The position numbers were made by a program, and so were the translations under genes. From Bretschneidera sinensis (Eukaryota > Streptophyta > Magnoliopsida > Brassicales > Akaniaceae), in the NCBI GenBank assembly GCA_023935145.1, contig CM043698.1, positions 143,014,001 through 143,078,000 of the forward strand: 64,000 nucleotides of DNA, read 5' to 3'. Below are positions 37,350-50,459 of this stretch, one piece after another. The stretch's first letter is position 1; each line of letters starts with the position of its first letter. Below the pieces are notes generated by a model, which had not been told where the DNA came from, did no database searches, and saw nothing but the letters and a program-made list of their open reading frames with translations.

Positions 37350-37382
<33 letters not shown>

Positions 37383-38149
37383 GCCAAACAACTAATAGAA
37401 CCATAAAAAGGAAAACCAAGATAATATCTCAAGCAATTTTTTGCTTTAGATGAAACAACTGAGCCGTGCAACTACTAAATGAGACATAATAACGGCATCA
37501 AAGTACAAATCTAAAAATTCCTATGATAAAATCCACCAATTTGAACATAGTAAAAGTACAATAAGTCTATCCTGAAAAAAAAAAATTATGCAAAGAAAAG
37601 GTTCATAAAGACTCACAAAGGCATGACATTTATCAAGTCAATATTAAGGCATATATATTACAAGTTTATTCATCAGTTTCAAAATAGTAAAATAAATTAT
37701 TTTAATAGACAGTAAACCAATATGTACCCATTAGAAATATTGAAAACAATCCCAACAATAAAAATCTGAGATATCAAAACAAAAAAAAAAAAATTGAAAA
37801 CCACATAAATAAATTTCTTTGGAAAAAAATTGTAGATCATAATCATCGTTGTGAGGCTTGCCTTCTTTTAGAAGGAACCTAAGATAATTAAAGTTTTGCT
37901 CTCTTATTATACATAAAAATGGAATCGCTCAGGGGTAAAAATAATCATCAAAAGCAAGATAACAGAAATGACATCGAAAATAAAATGAGAGAGAAATAAA
38001 AACAAGTAAAATGCTTACGCGCATCGATCACAGATCATGGCATAACCTCCACTAGTCCGCCAGCCTTGTCTGGGTTCAATAGAGAAAGAGTGGCAATAAA
38101 AACAGGTCAAGCCCATTGGTGATGAGGAGGTTGAAGAAGAAACATCCAT
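30256..38149 (-). CDS. VAL/HSI2-like short B3 transcription factor (PHD-L + B3), copy D, intact
   Basis: The only complete copy. Exons: 38,019-38,149; 32,462-32,543; 32,112-32,289; 31,122-31,285; 30,723-30,897; 30,256-30,341 (stop TAG). They total 816 bases, 271 residues, and all five introns have GT..AG borders and consistent phases. Residues 16-97 form a PHD-like zinc region: C16/C19, C40/C43, C53/H57, C66/C69, H74-C75-G-C77, C94/C97. Residues about 159-270 form a B3 domain (LFNKILTATDSDPRTGRM, LIPKKHAEAFFP, LEWQFNYYSRP, GDKVTFYLKEPEGKLVIGL). In known VAL proteins this pair precedes a CW domain and an EAR repression motif, and their B3 binds RY/Sph (CATGCA) sites to silence seed genes. Here the protein ends 11 residues after the B3 core, so both C-terminal modules are absent, and the linker is only about 60 residues. 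Expected nuclear. It may act as a DNA-binding competitor of full VAL proteins (inference). Confidence 0.85.
32985..33060. repeat. Contracted 32-bp minisatellite (copy D intron)
   Basis: Only about two units remain (GCACGTACATGCGCGACAAAAGG then ATGCATGTGTACGTGCATGG), against four to five in copies B, C and F. Confidence 0.7.
35551..35716. repeat. Degenerate TTGCAACATC minisatellite (copy D intron)
   Basis: Same 34-40 bp repeat as at 9071, three to four imperfect units. Confidence 0.45.
37351..37382. repeat. (TA)16 microsatellite
   Basis: An uninterrupted TA run of about 32 bp. The paralogous intron sites at about 25,432 and 46,197 have only a few TA units, so this tract expanded in copy D. 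Confidence 0.9.
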
Positions 38150-38305
38150 TGAATAAACTGAAAAAACTGAAAAATAGGCTTTTGTTTTTTTGTTTCTTCT
38201 CTTTTGTTCTCTTTTTCTGTGTGGTAGTGAATACTGAATACTAAGAAACCTGTGCAGATAGAGAGAAAGAAGTGGATAGTGAGAGATAGAGAGAAGTGCC
38301 TATTT

Positions 38306-38313
38306 GGTATAAA
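38306..38313 (-). promoter_or_regulatory. Possible TATA element and CT-rich leader of copy D
   Basis: On the minus strand TTTATACC lies 157-164 bases upstream of the ATG and is followed by a long CT-rich leader (CTTCTCTCTATCTCTC) typical of plant core promoters. The same arrangement precedes every exon 1 copy. The true start of transcription is unknown. Confidence 0.3.
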
Positions 38314-41300
38314 GTGCTTTGATAGAGACATAATGAGAAGGAAAAAGATGGTCAATTTTGCAGTCATGACGGCAGTCAAGGTCCACTGAACCAAGAGGAT
38401 AAGTTGAGAATAATTTCAAACTATTTAAGAAACATTTTTTTTTAATTTCCAAATTAGATGATTGGATTTTTGAGAATGTGAAATCAAACGGTTAGGATTC
38501 ATTTTGTAAGTGAAATCCAAATTAGCAGAATTGCCAAATATGAAAATTCAAATTGGTTTTTTCATTAACATGAAGCAATATGAGTATCAAGTGTGCAATT
38601 TGCCACTTTTGTAAATAGAGTTATTAAGGTGCTAATATCGCCTCAAAAACACAACTTAGCATGACAAATGAGATAAAAAGGTACTTTGTATTTTCTTACC
38701 AATTGGCCGCCATTCGGTTCAATGCACCAGCCAAGTTTGTCTTGTTATGACCAAAAGGGATCAAAATTGAACCCAACTTGACTGCTTCTCTGACCATGTC
38801 TGTAACTGCAGAGATGACTAAATGAAATGCTGCAATTGTTTATACATAAACTCTGTTGCAAAAATTCTCTCTACGGTTTTACAAGGGTTTTTCTCGCTAA
38901 CCAAACAGCAACAGGAAGTTTTAGAGAGCGATGTTGAAAATGCGATGGAGAGAGTTTACTGGCAACGACACATTTCTCAAAATATGGGCTGCTGGGACGT
39001 ACATAGTCAATATGTGCTACTAGATGATTGGGCTTATTGAAGTTAGTGGGCAGATGGTCAATTTGCTCTTTTAAAATAAAAAACATAAAAATCAGATGAA
39101 GTCCTTGAATTTTAATATAAAATCAAATCAACAAACATCAAAGTTTACGGTAAAAATATTTTAAGTAATAATTGCATACCCAATCCAAACATCCAGAAAA
39201 ACTTCCTGCAAAACTCAATCATAATTTTATGAAAACTTGTGTGGTAATTACCATTTAAATTTTCAGAGAGTTCAACGCGAGTGTTTAAATATCACAACTC
39301 GAACAATTTAAAGAGAACAACCATTAATTGTTGGTTGCATAACCACGTGATAAACTCTTAATAATTACTAGAATTCACTTTGTTTAAACAAAGAAACGCA
39401 ATTAAAATAACATATACTCAAAGCTAATGGAGGCATAATTTAATATGAGTAATTCCATAAACTCATATCTTAAACGAGTAATTCGGTAGCAAGTACTCAC
39501 TACTTAAACATTTGAATTTTCGAAATATATTGTGTTACTTAGGCGGATTTTTTCTTCTTCATTTTTTTGAATTTTTAATGATGCAATCCATTTATTTTAA
39601 TTTCTCTTCATTTTCTCCTAAAGTTTGATTGTCTAACTTTGAAATAGTTCAAAAATTATTTGATAACATTTTTTAATTGTTAAAGATTGATTATTTTATT
39701 CGAATATAAAATATTAGATTAATTTTTTAATTGCTTTGACATACACAATAAATATTTTATCAGTTTGAGAACATTTAAAGAGCGATTTACAAAGATATTG
39801 TTATCGTATTCATAAAATACAAGAAAATAAAATCTTAGATTAAAATTTTAAGGGGTAGTGATATTGACACTCCATGAATAGTTATCAGCACTCTATTTTT
39901 TTCTTCTAAAACTTACAATAGTGCCCATAATAAAAGTTAGATACACAATTTGACTTCTAAATTATAATTACTACCGCGTATTCTCTTTACAAGTTTCTGT
40001 TATACAAAATATTATATTAATTACATTCTCTCTTTGTTTTTTTTCTACTTTTCTCTCTTTTGTTTTCTTCTGTTTTTCCTTCAATTTTTGTTAGAGACAC
40101 GAATTAAACTTTTACGTAAAAAATATTGATCCTACTGAATGCAAATGATCCAACTTCTGAAAGTCTTCTTAATATTTACTATTTTCAGCTAATAATTCTA
40201 ATTAAGTTGATTAATAAGAGCCATTAATTCTATAATCTTGAGAGTTATTAATATTCAATGTATAACACATATTCCGTCAATTGAATATCTAATATTATGA
40301 AAAAGGTGAAGAAAGAATTAAAATTAATATTACAAGGTTGAAGACAAAGATTTTGATAATAGAAGAACCAAAACACTGTTGGAGCCTTTGTACACCCTAA
40401 TTTTTGAGTAACACCTTTTGTGTTCAACTATATAAGGAGTCATTTTGGTGTTAGAGACATTTTAATTTGACATGATTTACTTTTACTCTATGAAGAACCG
40501 AGATGATGAGATAGTGAGGGTAAAGATTTAGAGATGAAGAAAGTATAATTAATATAAATTTTTGTATTATAAAAACTTGTAAAGAATATAAATGGCAGTA
40601 ATGGTATTTCAAAGTCAAAAGAGCACATAACTTGAATTAGGGGTATTATTGTAAGTTTTAGAAACAAAAAAATAATAATTGGAATGCCAATAATTAAAGA
40701 TTTATGGAGTGTTGATATCGCTACCCATATTTTATTTGCTTACACAAACATGCTATAATATTTATTATATAAATTAAAGTGTGTTTCATCTTACACAAGA
40801 CCCAATCCTATCAAAGACCTTATATTTTGTCAAGGAATTTCGTATTTAAATTTAAATATGATGTATTATTAAGATAGTTTTATCAATGTCTTATTTAATA
40901 TAATCATTATAGTATTAAAAGTTCATATGCATTCAATACTCAATTATTTAAAACTCCATTTAATTTTGATGGTACGCACAAAATGTAGTTCCCTTTTGAG
41001 ATTGAACAAGTTTCCCAATCAGTATTAGGTGTAGTATAAGATGCCACTGTGACTGAAATAATTTAAAAATTCAGTTTAAAAATTCTTATCCTCCATCAAA
41101 CTTAAATAATTCCCTCCAGCCTGCAACGAGAGAGCTTTTTGTAATTTAATATTTCTATTATTAGAGAGAAAGGAAGCAGAGAAGGATGGAGATAGAAAAT
41201 TTTCTAGGGTTGTTTTTTAATAAGAAAAAAAGTGTAGAACAAAGGACTATGTACAAGATAGGCTTCAATAAAATCTATACGGTGAATCTCATTTACAAAA

Positions 41301-41636
41301 TAGTTTCCTCCAGCCAAAAAAAGAGAGAGTGTTAAGCCAACAATCTTTAAGAAAATAAATCGATCTTTCCACCTTGTCAAAAAGCTCCCCTATTACTTTA
41401 TAAGCTAACCACAAATGGAGGATGGGATCAAGGTGATGTGCTTCTTCTTTTCACTTGAAGATTGAAAAATTGTTCCATGCCCAAATCTCCTGAATCACAG
41501 ACTCACTACTCAATGCAATAAAGCCCCAAAACCCGATAAATTTAAAACAATGAAAAACAGCCCAATAAGCATTGAATTTGTCATTGATTTGACTACTTCC
41601 ATACCACTCCTAGAAATTAGTCATATAGGCAATATG

Positions 41637-41845
41637 TAGGGCTGTAAATCGGCTCAGGCCGCCCGAGCTCGACTATTAGCTCACTCAAACTCGCTAATAA
41701 CGCTTCATGAGCCAATCTCGAGCAGAATTTTAGCTCATTAAATTCTTGTGTCGAGCATGAGAATAGTGTGGCTTGCCTCAATAACACTCAAGCATTTTCA
41801 GCTCGTTACTTTCCAAGCTGAGCAATCAATACAATTCGTCTCAGC
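41637..41845. repeat. GAGCTCG-rich dispersed repeat, copy 3
   Basis: Same element as at 3178 and 29,690, here starting GGGCTGTAAATCGGCTCAGG. Confidence 0.5.
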
Positions 41846-42203
41846 TCGATTTAAATTAAAATATGAATATATTTATATACTGTTATACATATATAAAACT
41901 CCCATACAAGTTTTACAATATAGGAAATAAAAGTCAACTTTACTTCAAGGGAAAAACTTACATTTAAAATAAAAAAGGGGAAAACTTACATAAAAAAGTA
42001 CTTCAAGCAAAAAACTACCATATATATAGTCTTATATAGTTACTAGGGCTTTTATGTTCAACTCTTCTTTTTGTCATTGAGCTCAATATCATATCTCATA
42101 ACAATATCATACCTATACCATTTCAGGTCCAAGGTACAACTGCACCCCCAAAATAAACTCTAAACAATGGCTTAAACCTTCTAAGAGTAGTTACTTTATC
42201 ATG

Positions 42204-45200
42204 CTAGAGCTTCTGATTCGATCCACCAGCTTGGGCCTTTTGTAGTCCTATGACCAGTTTCCCCTCTGGTTCCTTCCGAGAAAAGTTAACTGGAAAGTCC
42301 ACCACTCATGGTCACTATCTCTTCATACATCAAATAAGAAAGATTATACACACATAAGAAAGATAACGCATGAGAATTTTGTTTACATTAAGAAACTAAT
42401 AGTATACCTATGTAATTTAATAACTTCCTTAGCTAAAATGCTTCTGCAGTACATAACTTCCAAAGAAGATATTACTATAGTCATAAAAGGACAAATATTT
42501 TATATGTAATAAGTAAATTATTTCTTTGTAATACGTGTTGGACTAACTAACTAATTTCATAATTTAGCACTCACACACTCACATACTTGCAACATAATGT
42601 TGGTAACACAACATCCAAACTACATATTTAAATTTTATCAATTCAATCTATTGCAGACTTTGCATAACAATGATAATATTAACTGAGCAGAAGTCATACA
42701 TGTCTACACATATAATAAGACATGAATAGCAAAACACGTGTGTGAAAAATTTACAACCAACAGTGGCCCATAACAGCCTAGCAAACATTAGCTAAATGCA
42801 TTCAGAACTTGACGAGGCATTTGGAATCGAAACAATCATTTCATTGTATTATTGGTATCTATCTATTTTCCTACCTTTTAACCCTAATGACCTAAAAAAT
42901 TAATAATATTCACAATTCAATAAAAAATTGTTTATACTCAACAAAAGGGTAATGGAAAGGGGAAGTAGAGTGAAGAGAAACGGTTTTAGGCAAGAATTCT
43001 TTGGAGGACAGATAAACTACCGATTTAATACTACAATCAAGGTACAAAACGACAAAGTGGTTGCAGCATTATTTTAAATAGAACAAGAACGATGTTGTTT
43101 TAATATGTGAAGCTAGAACAAGATCATTTCACGACAAAACTATAAATGCAAAATGGTAAATTATTAAAAAAATATAGAAAAACGGTAAGGTTAACATTTA
43201 CCTACCATGCTGAAAAACAGTTTTGCTTACCTTTTTCTTTTCCTGATAGTACAAAGAAAATAAATCATTCTTGAAAAAATAAATATCATTAACACAAATT
43301 CCAGTACATAACTGCGGCTAAATTCTTTTTTTTTTTTTTTTGTATAGTGCTACCAAGGCGGTGTCAAATTCATTTTAAGCTAAGAGGAAAATTTTCTCTG
43401 TTTGATTGTTAATTAACTATTTAATTCGCATTAAACTTGGTCGTACTTAATGATGGGTTGAATATATGAATTTTTCAGCATAGAACATAAATTTCTCTAT
43501 CATATATCCTTTTCTTCTGAAAATTATAAATCATTTAATATATACCTATTTCACTCTCTTGTCCACAAATTCAAAGCATGAGCAATAATGACTACAGCAG
43601 GAAGAAGTTAAAAAAGAAGGAACTACAACATATCAATGGCCTAATAATATACTGGTTTTCTTCCTCCTTCGCTGAGAACCATTCTGCCTTCTTCTAAACA
43701 GGGAAAAAAAAAATTGAATTATGAATTGGATGAGTTTTCCACTGATCACATATCACAAGATCTAATGATTTGGGAAATTGATGATACTTTTAGTTTTAGT
43801 TAATTAATTTGAGATGGAGTCTTGAGAAAGAAAGCAAGAGTACCATCAGTAGTAAGGTCTATTGTGGTAAACCTTCCACTGTTTGTTAATAAAACTGACC
43901 GACTAGAGGGACATAAAAGATAGATTCTATCAAGTATAAACTTGTTCTAATCTAAGTTAGTACGCTCATGAGTTGACCATATTTCACCGTCAAGAAATTA
44001 TTGAAGGCTCCCATCTTCAAGTTTGACACAAACATAGGTACATAGTTTGGTTCTTCCTAAGTCGTGAACGAGTGTCAATCATTTATTACTAAAAAATTGT
44101 AAGGAGAGTGAGAGTTACTACTGCACCTTCCTTAAGGCCACCCTGTTAGACTTACCTTGGTTACTAGAACTACATTGCAGTGAGGAGACAACTTCAAAAA
44201 TGTTCAACTCTATAGCATTCAAAAAGGTTTCTATATGATTTCTATAAAACACGAAAACGAGTTCACCACCATAAGATATTAGTGGTTGTTAGCTATTATA
44301 TTTTCACTAAAAAGATATCACAATTAGCATCAAAATTTTCAACAAAATTTATTTGCTGCAAAAACTATAGTTTTTTTTAGTGTAATTTTATTTCATTTAA
44401 ACAAACTTAACTCATTGCAACATCATTGCTTTCTGTTGCCATATTCTTAATCTACTGCAGCATCATGGTGTCATGGTGCTACTCGTCTAGCTTATGGCAA
44501 CATTTTTTTTTTCATGCTGCTCTTAACCTATTGCAACATCATTATTTCTTGTTGCTATATAACAAATTTCATTCGGGTTACCCTCCAAGCAAAGAACAGA
44601 TTCTTTTAAGTTATTTCACCCTTCCAAGATCAAAAGCCTTTTCATGCAGTTCTCATATTGCCCACAGCATAAGGATCATGATTACTTATCATCATTTATA
44701 CATCCTTTCTCAAACAGAGTACAAAGTTATTTCAAAATATTTAGTTTCTCTCAATGCTGGATGATTGTTTAAGACGTTAGGTTACCTACGTTTTGTACTA
44801 TCTTGACAGTATCATTCTTTCGTATTTGTAGATAAACATTAACATTTAACAATGCCGGCCCAAATTTTGATGATTGTTTTAAATAGAATCTACAATTTCA
44901 TAGTTTCATCACAATTAAAGTACGTGTATGGACATTTTTTAACAAAATATGTGCAAATAAAAGAATATGGTCCATTAAATCCTAGATAAATTTACGTAAT
45001 CTCACACAGGTTTTTGTGCCACCTACAAAATTTTTATTAAAGGCAAGAGTTTTCCTTGTAATGTGTTTCGTCACACACCACATGAATGTGAATCCAAGAT
45101 CCAAACACCCATAAAATCAGTCTTGAGCCTAATAGTGACAGCCTAAGAGAAGGAATCAATTGAAGAGGATCTCTATCACAGGACTAAAATCTTCTATTGG

Positions 45201-46981
45201 TAGCAAATCAGATACTTCATCTAACCTGTAAATGCACCGATTCTTTTTTGGCCGGGGTGTTGGAGTGTTATCATGAATTCGCTCTTACCCAATTAAACAA
45301 TTTATACAAGAATTACATCATCAAAATACAAAGAGAACACGAAAACTGAAAATTATCAACATCAACATTAAAAATAAAAGCAACTGAGCTGGCAACTAGT
45401 GCTGGTAAATGACAGCAACAAGAACAATTTCAAGAGAGATCACTCCCCTCCTTTCCTTTATTATTCCTCTGTGCAACATCTAGAATCTATAGTTCTTCCA
45501 GTTTCAACTACCACAAACACTAAGCAACACAAGTATAGAAGGGACAACTACAGCAGTAGTCACATAGACTTCTTGCCCTTTACTCCTTCTGCTTCCTCTT
45601 CAACATGATTAAAAAGGACAGTTTTGAAGAAAAAAAAGAGAGCAACAATCATGGAACAAGAGTGAAGTGGAAAACAAGAGCCCCGTGCCATTACCCTATA
45701 ATTAACTCCATGGGACAATTCAAACAGTGAGAAATATTACCTAATCATAGATTCATAGTTATAAGCACAATTTTTTGATAATTAAAATGTATAGATAGAA
45801 AGAAAAGCGCACCAAAGGGGTGCTACCCATGTACAAGGCCATAGTTATAAACAAAGTAGACGAACGAAAAGGGAATAATTGTAGTGATCCGTCATAAAAT
45901 ATATGCAATTCAATATTGAATAAATGAGTATGACATTAGATGTTTGAATAGCCAAAAAGGAGATTACTGAAGAAAAATATGGCATCACTAAAACGACAAA
46001 CTGGTTCAAGTAGATTATAAGATGACAACTACATACTTTATTGACAACTAATTAGGTGCTTTGTGTTTCATTCACCTTAATGCACTTCTTACTAACAATG
46101 GATCCATTAAATCATTACTAATGATGTTATTCACATTTTCAAAAATTTTATCAACACAAACTATTGCACATGAAGTATAACTTCCTACTCTGTTGCTATA
46201 TATATATCTACTTATAATGCCAAACAACTAATAGAACCATAAAAAGGAAAACCAGTATAATATCTCAAGCAATTTTTTGCTTTAGATGAAACAACTGAGC
46301 CGTGCAACTTCTAAAAGAGACATAATAACTGCATAAAAGTACAAACCTAAAAATTCCTCCGATAAAATCCACCAATATGAAGATAGTAAAAGTACAATAA
46401 GTCTATCTAGAAAAAAAAAATTGTGCAAAGAAAAGGTTCATAAAGACTCACAAAGGCATGACATTTATCACGTCAATATTAAGGCATATATATTACAAGT
46501 TTATTCTCAATTTCAAAACAGTAAAATAAATTATTTTAATAGACATTGTACCAATATGCACCCATTAGAAATATTGAAACAATCCGAACAATAAAAATAT
46601 GAGATATCAAAACAAAAAAAAATTTGAAAACCACATAATTAAATTTCTTTGGAAAAAAAATTGTAGATCATAATCATCGTTGTGAGGCTTGCCTTCTTTT
46701 AGAAGGAACCTAAGATAATTAAACTTTTGCTATCTTATTATACATAAAAAAGGAATCGTTCAGGGGTAAAAATAATCATCAAAAGCAAGATAACAGAAAT
46801 GACATCGAAAATAAAATGAGAGAGAAATAAAAATAAGTAAAATGCTTACGCGCATCGATCACACATCATGGCATAACCTCCACTAGTCTGCCAGCCTTGT
46901 CTGTGTTCAATAGAGAAACAGTGGCAATAAAAACAGGTCGAGCCCATTGGTGTGAGAGGAGGTTGAAGAAGAAGCATCCAT
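42204..46981 (-). pseudogene. VAL-like gene copy E: exons 1 and 6 only
   Basis: Exon 1 at 46,850-46,981 is 132 bases rather than 131: CTCATCACC of the other copies is CTCTCACACC, a +1 frameshift after nine codons. A start at the internal Met codon (MGSTCFYC) would restore the frame. Exon 6 at 42,204-42,289 is open (VNFSRKEPEGKLVIGLQKA). Exons 2-5 are missing: the 3' flank sequence is expected to run into exon 5 but at about 42,337 (CATACATCAAATAAGAAAG) it jumps into intron 1. The deletion corresponds to about 30,385-33,497 of copy D. Without the zinc-region middle and most of the B3 domain the copy cannot encode the protein. Confidence 0.85.
42338..46849. other. Intron 1 sequence of copy E
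   Basis: Matches intron 1 of copy D from about 33,498 onward. It includes a long T-run near 43,326-43,341, the TTGCAAC minisatellite at 44,394-44,560 and a short TA tract near 46,197. The 32-bp minisatellite was lost with the deletion. No gene supported. Confidence 0.55.
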
Positions 46982-49345
46982 TGAATAAACCTAAAAAACT
47001 GAAAAATAGGCTTTCGTTTTTTTTTTTCTTCTCTTTTCTTCTCTTTTTCTGTGTGGTAGTGAATACTGAATACTAAGAAACCTGTGCAGATAGAGAGAAA
47101 GAAGTGGATAGTGAGAGATAGAGAGAAGTGCCTATTTGGTATAAAGTGCTTTGATAGAGACATAATGGGAAGGAAAAAGATGGTCAATTTTGCAGTCATG
47201 ACAGCAGTCAAGGTCCACTGAACCAAGAGGATAAGTTGAGAAGAATTTCAAACTATTTAAGAAACATTTTTTTTTAATTTCCAAATTAGATGATTGGATT
47301 TTTGAGAATGTGAAATCAAACGGTTAGGATTCATTTTGTAAGTGAAGTCCAAATTAGCAGAATTGCCAAATATGAAAATTCAAATTGGTTTTTTGATTAA
47401 CATGAAGCAATATGAGTATCAAGTGTGCAATTTGCCACTTTTGTAAATAGTCAATATGGGCTACTAGATGATTGGGGTTATTGAAGTTAGTGGGCAGATT
47501 GTCAATTTGCTCTTTTAAAATTAAAAAATAGAAAAATCAGATGTGGTCCGTGTATTTTAATATAAAATCAAATCAACAAACATCAAAATTTAAGGTAAAA
47601 ATAATTTAAGTAATAATTGCATACCCAATTCAAACATCCAGAAAAACTTCCTGCAAAACTGAATTATAATTGTATGAAAACTTGTGTGGTAATTACCATT
47701 TAAATTTTTAGAGTGTTCAAAGCGAGTGTTTAAATAGCACTACTCAAACAATTTAAAAAAAACAACTATTAGTTGTTGGTTGCATAACCACGTGATAAAC
47801 TCTTAATAATTACTAGAATTCACTTTGTTTAAATAAAGAAACGCAATTAAAATAACATATGTTTTAACCTAGCTAATGCATGCATAATTTAATATGAGTA
47901 ATTCCATAAACTCATATCTTAAACGAGTAATTCGGTAGCAAGTACTCACTACTAAAACATTTGAATTTTCTAAATATATTTTGTTACTTAGGTGGATTTT
48001 TTGTTTCATTTTAATGAATTATTAATGATGTTATCCATTAATTTTAATTTCTCTTAATTATATCCTAAAATTTGATTGTTTAACTTTTAAATAGTTCAAA
48101 AATTATTTGATAACCTTTTTTAATTGTTAAAGATTGATTATTTTATTCGAATATAAAATATTAGATTAATTTTTTAATTGCTTTGACATACACAATAAAT
48201 ATTTTATCAGTTTTAGAACATTTAAAGAGCAATTTACAAAGATAATGTTATCGTATTCATAAAAGACAAGAAAATAAAATCTTAAATTAAAATTTTAAGG
48301 GGTAGTGATATTGACACTCCACGAATAGTTATCGGCACTCTATTTTTTTCTTCTAAAACTTACAATAGTGCCCATAATTAAAGTTAGATACACAATTTGA
48401 CTTCTAAATTATAAATACTACCACCTATTCTCTTTACAAGTTTCTATGATACAAAATATTATATTAATTACATTTTTTCTTTGTTTTTTTCTACTTTTCT
48501 CTCTTTTGTTTTCTACCATTTTTCCTTCAATTATTGTTAGAGACACTAATTCAACTTTTACGAGAAAAATCTTGATCCAATTGAATGCAAATGATCCAAC
48601 TTCTGAAAATCTTCTTAATATTTACTATTTTCAGCTAGTAATTCTAATTATGTTGATTAATAAGAGCCATTAATTCTATAATCTTAGGAGTTATTAATAT
48701 TCAATGTAGAACACATATTCCGTCAATTGAATATCTAATATTATGAAAAAGGTGAAGAAAGAATTAAAATTAATATTACAGGGTTGAAGACAAAGATTTT
48801 AATGATTGAAGAACCAAAACACTGCTGGAGCCTTTGGACACCCTAATTTTTGAGTAAAACCTTTTGTGTTCAACTACATATGGAGACATTTTGGTGATAG
48901 AGACATTTGAATTTGACATGATTTACTTTTACTCTATGAAGAACCGAGATGATGAGATAGTGAGGGTAAAGATTTAAAGATGAAGAAAGAATAATTAATA
49001 GAAATTTTTGTATTATAAAAACTTGTAAAGAATATAAATGGTAGTAATGGTATTTCAAAGTCAAAAGAGCATATAACTTTAATTAGGGATATTATTGTAC
49101 GTTATAGAAACAAAAAATAATAATCGGAATGCCAATAATTAATGATTTATGGAGTGTCGATATCCCCACCCTTATTTTATTTGCTTACACGAACATGCTA
49201 TAATATTTATTATAAAAATTAAAGTATATTTCATCTTACACAAGACCCAATCCTATCAAGGAACTTATATTTTGTCAAGAAATTTTGTATTTAAATTTAA
49301 ATATGATTTATTATTAAGATAGTTTTATCAATGTCTTATTTATTA
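46982..49345. other. Upstream region of copy E
   Basis: Matches 292-2424. The 388-bp optional segment is absent at about 47,448. At about 49,345 the sequence jumps into intron 3 of the VAL-like gene (copy F). No gene supported. Confidence 0.6.
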
Positions 49346-50459
49346 TTAGCTAAAAGCCTTTCACTCCATCAAGGGTTTTTATAATTTTCAAACTTATCTC
49401 CACCTTCCTTTAAACCATAGAGAGCAAAATGAAGGAATTTATCTTCCTTTCTCCTTAAAGCAATAAAATAAAGATTTCCTCTTCTATAAGACATTTTTTA
49501 TTCAAACAGTACATCAACATTTTCTTGTATAAAATCTGGCATGACAGGTTAAAACTTCAACAGATTGATTGAACAAATAGATTACCAATGTCCTTTAATT
49601 CCAATGATGGGGTAGACCGTTGCCCAGTAATTTCTCTGTCCGAGTTAACAGAAGAGTCAACTCGAGACGGGCCCCTCAATGATGAGCATTCCATGCCTTT
49701 TATGCCACCGACATCCAATATTATATGTGTATATCTTGACATAATGCATCAACAGTGAGTTGCCTGGGCAGGAAAATGAAGTATTAGTGTATAGAGAATA
49801 TAGAGTAGTAATCAAAAGCGAGTTCTTTGATTAAGAATAATCAGGATATAAATCCACAGGAGAGAGACACAATCTGACCACCCATAAAGGCCAGCAAGGG
49901 GAAAATGTGCAACAGCAATAAGAAGTTCAATATACCTTTTCGCAAGTAACAAAATTTCTCCAGCCATTATCATTCAAGTGAAAGATATTGCAAAATCTTC
50001 CCTCCTCATAAGCAAAGGTGAATTTGCAAAAGACTTAAGTCAATTAATCATAAACAGTGTGGGAAAGGAAGAAGATTCAATCAAATTTATAATCCCATCA
50101 CAAGCTTTACCATGAAGACAATCAAGACGCACAAGTGAAAATAAAACGAGTACTTTGCTGGGAGTACCGACAATTCATCTAATAGGCAATATTAAAATTT
50201 ATAAACTTGTTCGCATGTGATTTTGAGTCAAAATCTAATTCTGCAATAAGATCCCTCCTGACTATAAAGTTATGCACTAAAGGTGATCACACCAAATAAG
50301 GGAAGTTATGATAGAGGAGAGAAAAGAAGAAAAAGTAAAAGAAAGACAAAGAAAGTTCGTACGGAAAAACCTTATTGAAACAACCTATGTTTGTGAATGG
50401 TGAAATATGTCAAAGATTTGCTTATGCAAAGTCATAAAGTTATTATTCATGTCAAACGC

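Larger units (their letters stand above)
32544..38018 (-). other. Long intron 1 of copy D (5.5 kb)
   Basis: Bounded by GTAAGC and an AG acceptor in matching phase. It holds a contracted 32-bp minisatellite (about 32,985-33,060), a TTGCAAC minisatellite (35,551-35,716) and an (AT)n tract (37,351-37,382). No protein-like exon with good borders was found. Its length and conservation in every array unit could mean regulatory sequence, but recent duplication alone explains the conservation. Confidence 0.6.
38150..42203. other. Intergenic region between copies D and E
   Basis: Upstream region of copy D, with the 388-bp optional segment at 38,619-39,006, then AT-rich spacer and the 3' flank of copy E with a GAGCTCG-rich repeat (41,637-41,845). 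Short frames inside the optional segment (38,822-39,086, both strands) match no family I know. No gene supported. Confidence 0.55.

Noticed and set aside
38872..38960. Possible tRNA or small RNA in the conserved upstream segment
   Set aside because: No A/B boxes, no T-run terminator and no convincing fold by eye.
38822..39086. Frames of 71-72 codons on both strands in the optional segment (also 63,568-63,780)
   Set aside because: The two strands compete, no known domain is visible, and the copies contain indels that shift the frame (one A lost near 63,650).
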